A stretch of 64,000 nucleotides of DNA from Arthrobacter sp. 35W (lineage in GTDB: Bacteria > Actinomycetota > Actinomycetes > Actinomycetales > Micrococcaceae), in NCBI RefSeq assembly GCF_000482545.1, contig NZ_KI519454.1, forward strand, positions 2,516,954 to 2,580,953, given 5' to 3'. Positions 34,558 to 41,898 of this stretch are shown piece after piece (the stretch's first letter is position 1; each line of letters begins with the position of its first letter). The notes under the pieces are model-generated. The model did no database searches. It was not told the origin of the DNA and saw only the letters and a program-made list of their open reading frames with translations. Both the position numbers and the translations under genes were made by a program.

Positions 34558-34708
34558 GGCTCCCCCAGTCGTCTGGTCGGTTCGACGCCGGCCCCTCGGC
34601 GGGGCTTTGGGTGAGAGCCTAAGGGCTGCATTTGGCGTGCATCAAGAGGGTCCGGAGAAATTGTGGAAAACGCCCAATTGCACCGCCCAGGGCCGTCAGG
34701 GCATGGCT

Positions 34709-34739
34709 TTTCCCGCCGCAGTCGCACCACGGCGGGAAA
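34709..34739 (-). terminator. Terminator-like hairpin after the minus-strand deacetylase gene
   Basis: TTTCCCGCCG (34709-34718) pairs with CGGCGGGAAA (34730-34739). On the minus strand it follows the deacetylase stop codon by about 20 bases. Confidence 0.6.
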
Positions 34740-34748
34740 GGATTCGAA

Positions 34749-35562
34749 GGTGGTGGTTACTTGTAGCTGATCACCGTCCCGGTCGCAGCCGTCCACGTGA
34801 TCCGACCACCCACGTAGTCCTGGTAGGTCACCCCACCCACGACATACTCATTGCTGATCGGATACCCCAGCCGGCCGTTCTCATACCCCTGGGAAGCCCA
34901 CGCAGCACGGATCCCGCCCCGGGAGATCTGCGCCCCCGTCGCAGCCGACCAAATGACCGCCCCGCCCTGGTAGTTCTGGTACGTCCCGCCATTGACCAGA
35001 CCCGTGACAATGTCCGTCGTCGGATACCGCAGCGCACCACCCTCATACCCCTGCGCAGCCCACGCCGTCCGGATCACACCCATCGACAGATGCGCCCCCG
35101 TGGCCGGCGACCACAGGATCGCCCCGTTCTGGAAGTTCTGGTACGCCCCACCGTTGACCAGACCCCCCACCTGGTCGCTCGTCGGGTAGCCCAACACACC
35201 ATCCTGGAACCCGTACTGGCCCCACTTGTCACGCACCGCCCCATAGGAGACATGCGCGCCCGTCGTCGAGGAGGAAATCATCGCCCCGTTTTGGAACGTC
35301 TGGTAGTAGCCGCCCCCGACAAGACCGCCCACCGTGTCGCTGGTGGGATAGCCGAAGTAGCCGCGCTCATACCCATACGCAGCCCACAACGCCCGGATGT
35401 CGCCCATGGAGGTATGCGCCCCCGTGGACGGCGACCACAGAATCGCCCCATTCGTATACAACTGGTAGCAGCCGCCATTGACCAGCCCACACACCACCGG
35501 ACCCGTCGCCGAACCAACCGCCGGCACCGCCGCAGCCTTCGCCGCAATCGCCCCCGCCGCAG
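34749..35562 (-). repeat. 814-bp inverted repeat, left arm
   Basis: Read on the minus strand, this segment is identical base for base to 40843-41656 over 814 bp by direct comparison of all lines. It encodes the five-LGFP-repeat end of the deacetylase at 34757-36613 and continues 8 bases past its stop codon. The match ends abruptly on both sides. Confidence 0.95.
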
Positions 35563-36613
35563 GACCCGGATCGGGGTTCGGGGAGGGGCTGGGCGTCGGG
35601 GTCGGGGTCGGGGTTGGAGTCGGCGTCGGAGTCGGGGTCGGAGTCGGGGTTGGAGTCGGCGTTGGAGTCGGCGTTGGAGTCGGCGTGATGCTCTGCCCCA
35701 GCGCCTGGGCAACCGTCTGAACCGACGTCGTCCCATTTGCCGTCCGCGCTGCCAACCACGCAATAAACTGCCCAAAGATCGTGGGACTGATGGTCAGCGT
35801 CGGATCTGTGCCAACGGCAATGTGGTGGAACGTCAGTTGGAGCCAGCCGCCGGTTGTCTCCGCGCTGGTTACCAGCCCCTGCAATGTGGCCAGGGTCCAA
35901 GTGCTGTCGACCTCGTCGGGGGCAAAGGTGGCGTATGGATTCCCCGGGGGAAGCGTCTCCGCCACGGGGCAGTTGGCGCAGCTGGCCGGTGATTTGATGT
36001 CGCCCAAGCTGCGAGCGCTGGAATACCCACAACCCTTGACGAGGTTTTGGACCGACGCGTTTTCGTCGGCAAAGGGGTAGGCGAAGTTGGTGGGGTTGAA
36101 ACCCCAACTCTGCAGGGTTGCGCGACCATCACAGATCTCCGCCTTGGCTGCAGTGCCGCTGATCATGGTCAAGTAAGGATGTGTGACGGTGTGTCCGCCA
36201 ATTTCATTGCCGTCCGCGGCTATGGTGTTCAGCTGGTCACGGGTCAACCACGATGGCTGGCCAATCCAGCTGGTAGTGATGAAGAACGTCCCTACCAAAC
36301 CATGGGCCTTGAGGACCTGCTCCGCAGCCATTTGGTTGTCGTTTCCGTCATCAAAGGTGAGGCTGACGATGGTCTTGGGGGCGGCGGTGGCGGCCGGGAC
36401 GCTGATGCCAACGATGGCTGCTCCCAGCAGCGCCAGAACGGAGGCCGCAGTGCACCACGCCCGCCAGGGTCTGTTCCCGGACCTGTTGTCCGGCGGGCGC
36501 GCCGCCCGATGCCGCGGCCCTGTTCCTGGCAATTTCTCCCTGACGCCCATCGATCGCCCCGTTCGTCTCGACATGTTCCGGCGCCGCCGCCGGTTGACGG
36601 CAACGCGGTCCAT
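34757..36613 (-). CDS. Secreted NodB polysaccharide deacetylase with TP linker and LGFP repeats
   Basis: Up to 618 residues; starts at 36613, 36574 and 36550 are all possible and none has a strong ribosome site. A signal peptide (VLALLGAAIVGISVPAATAA) is followed by a NodB domain with TFDDG, the metal pair HTVTHPYL, and NFAYPFADE. Then comes a Thr-Pro repeat linker (about 16 TP units) and five LGFP repeats of about 54 residues. NodB enzymes remove N- or O-acetyl groups from peptidoglycan or other glycans. LGFP repeats bind the cell wall in corynebacteria, so this is an extracellular wall-modifying enzyme. Its LGFP end is identical to that of the deacetylase at 39438. Confidence 0.88.
   Translation of the reverse strand: MDRVAVNRRRRRNMSRRTGRSMGVREKLPGTGPRHRAARPPDNRSGNRPWRAWCTAASVLALLGAAIVGISVPAATAAPKTIVSLTFDDGNDNQMAAEQVLKAHGLVGTFFITTSWIGQPSWLTRDQLNTIAADGNEIGGHTVTHPYLTMISGTAAKAEICDGRATLQSWGFNPTNFAYPFADENASVQNLVKGCGYSSARSLGDIKSPASCANCPVAETLPPGNPYATFAPDEVDSTWTLATLQGLVTSAETTGGWLQLTFHHIAVGTDPTLTISPTIFGQFIAWLAARTANGTTSVQTVAQALGQSITPTPTPTPTPTPTPTPTPTPTPTPTPTPTPTPSPSPNPDPGPAAGAIAAKAAAVPAVGSATGPVVCGLVNGGCYQLYTNGAILWSPSTGAHTSMGDIRALWAAYGYERGYFGYPTSDTVGGLVGGGYYQTFQNGAMISSSTTGAHVSYGAVRDKWGQYGFQDGVLGYPTSDQVGGLVNGGAYQNFQNGAILWSPATGAHLSMGVIRTAWAAQGYEGGALRYPTTDIVTGLVNGGTYQNYQGGAVIWSAATGAQISRGGIRAAWASQGYENGRLGYPISNEYVVGGVTYQDYVGGRITWTAATGTVISYK
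35592..35687 (-). repeat. Hexamer tandem repeat encoding a Thr-Pro linker
   Basis: Sixteen consecutive hexamers of the form GGNGTY (GGCGTC, GGGGTC, GGAGTC and GGCGTT variants; the last is GGCGTG) encode about 16 Thr-Pro pairs on the minus strand, joining the NodB domain to the LGFP repeats. Third-position variation shows it is not freshly expanded, but copy number may still vary between strains. Confidence 0.88.
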
Positions 36614-36723
36614 TTCGGAGGGTAGGCCGCACCCAGCATCACGTCACGAGTGGAGAGCACTCAATTCCCGCCGCGGCCACCCCAATTCGTAGTGCGCACT
36701 ACTTGGTTTTGGCGATCCCACCT

Positions 36724-37572
36724 CTAATGCTTTCTAGGATTCTTGCGCGCTGGCTGGAGCCGCAGCCACAGCCGGCTGAACCTCTCCTGTGCGTTCCGAC
36801 GGCGTGCCTCCTCGACGGTGCCCAGCAAGGCTGCGGTCTCCGCCGGCAGAAGGGCCTCGTCCAGACCCCGGAAAAACTGTCCAGCCAAGACGGCGTCCTG
36901 GTGCTCGCCCAGCACCTCTTGGATCTGGCGCGCCGCTGCCCCCCGGTCGAGCCACAACCTGCCAAGGTCCGGCGAAGCGGCCTCCGCAGCATAGCGGAAG
37001 AGCCTGGCTTGCTTGCGGACAGCGTGGAGGGCGGAATCGACCGCCTCAGAATGCACGCGGTCTGCGGCAGCCTGCAGCTTGCCCAGCCGCTTCCACTGTG
37101 CGGCCAACTGCTCTCGCTGGTGGGGGCGGGCCACCGGCGCCATGGCAGATGCCGCGGAATCGATGTCTGCAGCCAGTGCCATGCAGCGGCCATCTTCGAC
37201 GGCGGCCCGGGTCAGGGCGACGGCGAGCACCTCCTGCCGGGACAAGACGGACAACGTGGCGCACAATTCCGGGTGGGCCTGGGACAGTTCCTCAACGCGG
37301 GCCCGAAGGACCTGGGTTTCCCGCGCTTCAGCAAGCAGCCGGGTCAGACGGCGCAGCTGGAGCTGGAGCTGGGCGGCCTCCTCCACGTCCATCTGGTGCA
37401 GGTGCTGGACCATGGCAAGGACGGAGCGCAGCCGCCGGACAGTGGAGCGCATGTCATGGACGGCCTCCGTTGCCTGAACCGCCATCAAATGCGCGCAATG
37501 GCGCAGCTCGCCGGCCTGGGCGTGCAGATAGTCCGCAAGGGCTGTCGATCCGGGTGGAGGGTGCTGCGTCAT
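36724..37572 (-). CDS. CHAD domain protein
   Basis: 282 residues, helical and rich in Arg and His. Conserved CHAD features are VHDMRSTVRRLRSVLAMVQ, RLTRLLAEARETQVL, ALHAVRKQARLFRYAAEAA and LGEHQDAVLAGQF, which give the charged groove that binds inorganic polyphosphate. It lacks the CYTH domain often fused to it. It is divergent from the CAP-LGFP gene and probably cytosolic, perhaps on polyphosphate granules. Its presence among secreted wall proteins is unexplained. Confidence 0.85.
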   Translation of the reverse strand: MTQHPPPGSTALADYLHAQAGELRHCAHLMAVQATEAVHDMRSTVRRLRSVLAMVQHLHQMDVEEAAQLQLQLRRLTRLLAEARETQVLRARVEELSQAHPELCATLSVLSRQEVLAVALTRAAVEDGRCMALAADIDSAASAMAPVARPHQREQLAAQWKRLGKLQAAADRVHSEAVDSALHAVRKQARLFRYAAEAASPDLGRLWLDRGAAARQIQEVLGEHQDAVLAGQFFRGLDEALLPAETAALLGTVEEARRRNAQERFSRLWLRLQPARKNPRKH

Positions 37573-37740
37573 GATCCATTGTCCGCCCCGGCCGCCCGTT
37601 TGCGCTGCCGCGCCAACCTTGTCTGGACACCCCCTTCGCGTAGGATGCAAGGGAACTTTCAGCGAGCCACGGTTCTGGGGCTCATCCCCCCATTGGTACG
37701 CGCTGGCCAGTGCGGTCTCTATCCAAGGAAATACACCAAC

Positions 37741-39168
37741 GTGAAGCCAAAAACACTTCCGTCGAAATCGACTATGCCCATCCGTGCGGCCCTCACGTCT
37801 GTGCTCGCTGCCACCACCGTCTTCTCCCTGATGGGCGCGGCCTGCGCAACAGCCCTCCCGGATGCTGCGTCCAGCACCGCCAGCGCCTCGCCCCAAGCAA
37901 CTGATGGCAGCATGGCAACCAGTCCGCCGCCGCCGTCGCAGGTGGCCCCCCAGCCTGTGGCACCGTCGCCGTTCGCCACGCCGTCGCTGGCCCCGGTTGG
38001 CTCGGTGCTGATCCCCGAGGTGCCCCCGGCTGGATTCGTTGGCTCCGCGACGGGGCCGATGGCCCAGAGCCGGATGGAGCCGCAGTCCAAGGACATCGAC
38101 AGCTACGCGCGCCAGGTGTTCGACCTGATGAATGTCCAGCGCCGGGCCGCAGGACTTCCAGACCTGGTCTGGAACCAAAAGATCGCCGATGTCTCCCAGG
38201 ACTGGGCCGACCAGTTGGGTGTGGCCACTCGAAATCCGGACTGGGACTTCGGCACCATCCACCGCCCGGACGCCGGGGGGAGCCTTCTTCCGCGGGGGTT
38301 TGACTGGTATGGCGAGATCATTGGGTTCAATTTCACAGCGCAAAACATTGTCGATTGGTGGATGAACTCCCCCGCCCACCGGGCGGCAATCCTCAACCCC
38401 AAGGCCAGCGACGTCGGCATCGGATTCGTGGTGCCAACAACCGAGCCGTACAAGGGCTGGCATCTGGTGGTTTCCAACCTCGCCGGATACCCGGCCACCC
38501 GGCCACCTCTCCCATCTGCCCAGGGCGCCGCGGCCATTGCAGCCAAGGCAGCGCAGACGCCAGGAATTGGCTCGCCGCTGGGACCTGTTGTATGCGGCAT
38601 CGCCAACGGCGGCTGCTACCAGCTGTACCCCACCGGAGCCATCATCTGGTCTCCTTCCTCGGGAGCGCGCACGTCAACCGGTGCCATCCGCCAGCTGTGG
38701 GCCAGTTATGGCTTCGAAAATGGAGCCTTCGGCTACCCCACCACCGACGAAATCGGCGGTCTGGCCAATTCCGGGTCCTACCAAATGTTCCAGCGCGGCG
38801 CCATCGTGTCGTCCCCTGCAACCGGGCCGCATGTTTCAGTGGGAGGCATCCGCGATGCGTGGGCCGCGCAGGGCTACCAGGATGGCTTCCTGGGATACCC
38901 GACCACCGATGAGGTCGGCGGCATGGTCCGCGGCGGCGTCTACCAGATGTACCAGCGCGGGGCCATCGTCTGGTCCCCGGCCACTGGAGGCCATGTCTCC
39001 GTCGGCGGCATCCGCCAGGCGTGGGGTGAGAACGGGTACCAGGACGGACGGCTCGGCTATCCCACCACGAATGAATACGCGGCCGGCGCGGGTGCGACGG
39101 CACAGGACTTCGAGGGTGGGCGCATCACCTGGACCGCAGCGTCCGGCGCTGCCGTCACCTTCCGGTAG
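37741..39168 (+). CDS. Secreted CAP/SCP-domain protein with LGFP repeats
   Basis: 475 residues from a GTG with AAGGAAA upstream. A signal peptide (PIRAALTSVLAATTVFSLMGAACATA) leads into a Pro/Ser-rich linker and a CAP domain (about 115-265: FDLMNVQRRAAGLPDLVWNQKIADVSQDWADQLG, the NSPAHRAAILNP motif, and GIGFVV). Three full LGFP repeats and one partial end the protein; only the first has the Cys pair (VCGIANGGCYQ). Extracellular and wall-bound. Bacterial CAP proteins are of mostly unknown activity. Confidence 0.85.
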   Translation: MKPKTLPSKSTMPIRAALTSVLAATTVFSLMGAACATALPDAASSTASASPQATDGSMATSPPPPSQVAPQPVAPSPFATPSLAPVGSVLIPEVPPAGFVGSATGPMAQSRMEPQSKDIDSYARQVFDLMNVQRRAAGLPDLVWNQKIADVSQDWADQLGVATRNPDWDFGTIHRPDAGGSLLPRGFDWYGEIIGFNFTAQNIVDWWMNSPAHRAAILNPKASDVGIGFVVPTTEPYKGWHLVVSNLAGYPATRPPLPSAQGAAAIAAKAAQTPGIGSPLGPVVCGIANGGCYQLYPTGAIIWSPSSGARTSTGAIRQLWASYGFENGAFGYPTTDEIGGLANSGSYQMFQRGAIVSSPATGPHVSVGGIRDAWAAQGYQDGFLGYPTTDEVGGMVRGGVYQMYQRGAIVWSPATGGHVSVGGIRQAWGENGYQDGRLGYPTTNEYAAGAGATAQDFEGGRITWTAASGAAVTFR

Positions 39169-39437
39169 GACACGGTCCGATACCGAGATCCGGCCAGCGG
39201 GTTGGATCTGTTGACACCCCCTAGGGCGGGCCGTAGCATCGCGTTCACTGGCAGTAGTTGGGAAGCGGACGTTGACAATCCAAAGGTCAACGGACCCTTC
39301 CCAACCACTGCTTGTTGCCGACACAGGAATGCCAACGACCAGCACTGGTAACTCGATATCCGCGCAACGGGGAATGCGCAGGAAGGGACTCCACCCACAT
39401 CACCAGTCAGGCCGCGGGCGCGACGAACGGACTTGCG

Positions 39438-41648
39438 ATGCGAAACAGGTGGACCGTGGCCTCCCGCCTAGGGCGGGGCCACCCCTTTCAAAATCAACGA
39501 TCTCATTGGGCCACCGGCTCAGCCATGGGCGCGGCGGCTCTGCTGCTGGCCACGCTCTTCAACGCGGCCGTTCTGGCCCCTCCAGCGCATGCAGCGCTTC
39601 CAGTAACAGTGACATTGACGTTCGATGACGCCAACGTCGACCAAGTCGCAGCGGCGCAGTATATGAATTCGAAGGGCCTGATGGGCACGTTCTTCGTTCC
39701 GTCCGGCTATCTCAATGCCGACGCGTATATGACGACAGCCCAGGCCTTGGCTCTTCAGACGGCGGGGAATGAGATCGCTGGTCACACCGTCACCCACCCC
39801 GATCTGGCCCAGATGGGCGCCGACGAGGTCAAGCGCCAGGTTTGCAATGACCGCGTGAATCTGACCAACATGGGTTTCCGCATCACGAGCTTCGCGTACC
39901 CGTTCGCATCGTTGACGCCCGCTGTCGAACAGACTGTGGCGGACTGCGGCTACAACAGCGCCCGCGGCCTTGGGGACATCGCCAGCCAGATTCCGGGATC
40001 AGCAGGATTCCCGGTAGCAGAGACGCTGCCTCCGGCGGACCCATTCCTCACAGCGGCCCCGGACGAGGTGGATAGCACCTGGACCCCGACGAACCTCACC
40101 GATTTGGTCACCAAGGCCGAAACGGCTGCTGCAACGGCGCCGGGTGGCTGGATCCAGTACACCTTCCACCACATCAACTTTCCTTCCGATCCACTGAACA
40201 TCACCACTGCCAACTTCAATGGCCTCATTGATTTCCTGGCCGCCGAGCAAACGGCCGGCCGGATTGTGGTCAAGACGGTGGACCAGGTCATCGGCGGGAC
40301 AGTGAAGCCCACCGTTGCCGGTCCTGCAGCTCCGCCTCCTGTGACAGTTGGCAATCTGCTGAAGAATCCTGGTTTGGAAACGGCGGGCCCTGCCGCGTCA
40401 GGACTGCCGCAGTGCTGGGCGGCTGGAACGTTCGGCACCAACACCCACGTCTTCAGCAGCGTCACGCCTGGACACACGGGCGCTGTTGCCGAACAGCTGG
40501 TCATGTCGGCCTACACCAGTGGTGACGCCAAGCTGCTGCCCACCTTGGATCTGGGCGAATGTGCTCCCAGCGCCACGCCGGGCAAGACCTACCAAATGTC
40601 GGCCTGGTACAAGTCCACGACGACTACGCAGTTTGAGCTGTACTACAGGACGGGACTGGGTACCTGGGTGTTCTGGACCGCCAGCCCCACGATTGTTGCA
40701 TCGGCCAACTGGGCGCAGACCTACTGGACCTCGCCGCCGGTGCCTGCCGGTGCAAATGCGATTTCCGTCGGGCTGAACCTGCAATCAGTGGGCACCCTGG
40801 TCACTGACGACTACGAACTCTACGACAGCACTTCCCTGCCGGCTGCGGCGGGGGCGATTGCGGCGAAGGCTGCGGCGGTGCCGGCGGTTGGTTCGGCGAC
40901 GGGTCCGGTGGTGTGTGGGCTGGTCAATGGCGGCTGCTACCAGTTGTATACGAATGGGGCGATTCTGTGGTCGCCGTCCACGGGGGCGCATACCTCCATG
41001 GGCGACATCCGGGCGTTGTGGGCTGCGTATGGGTATGAGCGCGGCTACTTCGGCTATCCCACCAGCGACACGGTGGGCGGTCTTGTCGGGGGCGGCTACT
41101 ACCAGACGTTCCAAAACGGGGCGATGATTTCCTCCTCGACGACGGGCGCGCATGTCTCCTATGGGGCGGTGCGTGACAAGTGGGGCCAGTACGGGTTCCA
41201 GGATGGTGTGTTGGGCTACCCGACGAGCGACCAGGTGGGGGGTCTGGTCAACGGTGGGGCGTACCAGAACTTCCAGAACGGGGCGATCCTGTGGTCGCCG
41301 GCCACGGGGGCGCATCTGTCGATGGGTGTGATCCGGACGGCGTGGGCTGCGCAGGGGTATGAGGGTGGTGCGCTGCGGTATCCGACGACGGACATTGTCA
41401 CGGGTCTGGTCAATGGCGGGACGTACCAGAACTACCAGGGCGGGGCGGTCATTTGGTCGGCTGCGACGGGGGCGCAGATCTCCCGGGGCGGGATCCGTGC
41501 TGCGTGGGCTTCCCAGGGGTATGAGAACGGCCGGCTGGGGTATCCGATCAGCAATGAGTATGTCGTGGGTGGGGTGACCTACCAGGACTACGTGGGTGGT
41601 CGGATCACGTGGACGGCTGCGACCGGGACGGTGATCAGCTACAAGTAA
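39438..41648 (+). CDS. Secreted NodB polysaccharide deacetylase with CBM-like domain and LGFP repeats
   Basis: 736 residues from the ATG at 39438. A signal peptide ending in PAHA is followed by a NodB domain: LTFDDANVDQ (note Asp-Ala where the other enzyme has Asp-Gly), the metal pair HTVTHPDL, and SFAYPFASL. A middle beta-sandwich (about 280-465: NLLKNPGLETAG, GKTYQMSAWYKS) resembles a carbohydrate-binding module. Five LGFP repeats follow, encoded by the right arm of the 814-bp inverted repeat. It probably modifies a wall glycan. Same general role as the deacetylase at 34757, but with different substrate recognition. Confidence 0.85.
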   Translation: MRNRWTVASRLGRGHPFQNQRSHWATGSAMGAAALLLATLFNAAVLAPPAHAALPVTVTLTFDDANVDQVAAAQYMNSKGLMGTFFVPSGYLNADAYMTTAQALALQTAGNEIAGHTVTHPDLAQMGADEVKRQVCNDRVNLTNMGFRITSFAYPFASLTPAVEQTVADCGYNSARGLGDIASQIPGSAGFPVAETLPPADPFLTAAPDEVDSTWTPTNLTDLVTKAETAAATAPGGWIQYTFHHINFPSDPLNITTANFNGLIDFLAAEQTAGRIVVKTVDQVIGGTVKPTVAGPAAPPPVTVGNLLKNPGLETAGPAASGLPQCWAAGTFGTNTHVFSSVTPGHTGAVAEQLVMSAYTSGDAKLLPTLDLGECAPSATPGKTYQMSAWYKSTTTTQFELYYRTGLGTWVFWTASPTIVASANWAQTYWTSPPVPAGANAISVGLNLQSVGTLVTDDYELYDSTSLPAAAGAIAAKAAAVPAVGSATGPVVCGLVNGGCYQLYTNGAILWSPSTGAHTSMGDIRALWAAYGYERGYFGYPTSDTVGGLVGGGYYQTFQNGAMISSSTTGAHVSYGAVRDKWGQYGFQDGVLGYPTSDQVGGLVNGGAYQNFQNGAILWSPATGAHLSMGVIRTAWAAQGYEGGALRYPTTDIVTGLVNGGTYQNYQGGAVIWSAATGAQISRGGIRAAWASQGYENGRLGYPISNEYVVGGVTYQDYVGGRITWTAATGTVISYK

Positions 41649-41656
41649 CCACCACC
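40843..41656 (+). repeat. 814-bp inverted repeat, right arm
   Basis: Exact inverted copy of 34749-35562. It begins just before the LGFP-coding region and ends 8 bases after the stop codon at 41648. The two arms are separated by 5280 bases. Confidence 0.95.
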
Positions 41657-41663
41657 CGTCACC

Positions 41664-41700
41664 ACTTCGCCCGCCGCAACGTGGTTGCGGCGGGCGAAGT
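41664..41700 (+). terminator. Terminator-like hairpin after the plus-strand deacetylase gene
   Basis: A perfect 17-bp stem (41664-41680 with 41684-41700) with the 3-base loop GTG, 15 bases after the stop codon. There is no U-tract. It lies just outside the inverted repeat, so the two deacetylase genes have different terminators. Confidence 0.75.
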
Positions 41701-41898
41701 CGCGTTGGCGGGCTGCATCAGCAGTCCCAAAAATCACAGGAGCCACTTTGAGCTCATTTTCAACGCAAATGTTATGGTGTGACGGTCTACCCATCCCAAA
41801 ACATGCCGCCAGCCGGCCAGTCCAGCACACCCGCAACAGCGCAGAATCGGCATCCACTCCGCGCCAGGACACCACTACACCGCAGAAAAGGGTCCACT

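Noticed and set aside
36703-37740. Plus-strand open frame extending upstream of the CAP-LGFP gene
   Set aside because: It is antisense to the CHAD gene. The signal peptide and ribosome site place the start at 37741.
36724-38463. 579-residue minus-strand open frame
   Set aside because: Only the downstream part, from the ATG at 37572, is the CHAD protein; the upstream part runs antisense to the CAP-LGFP gene and has no domain.
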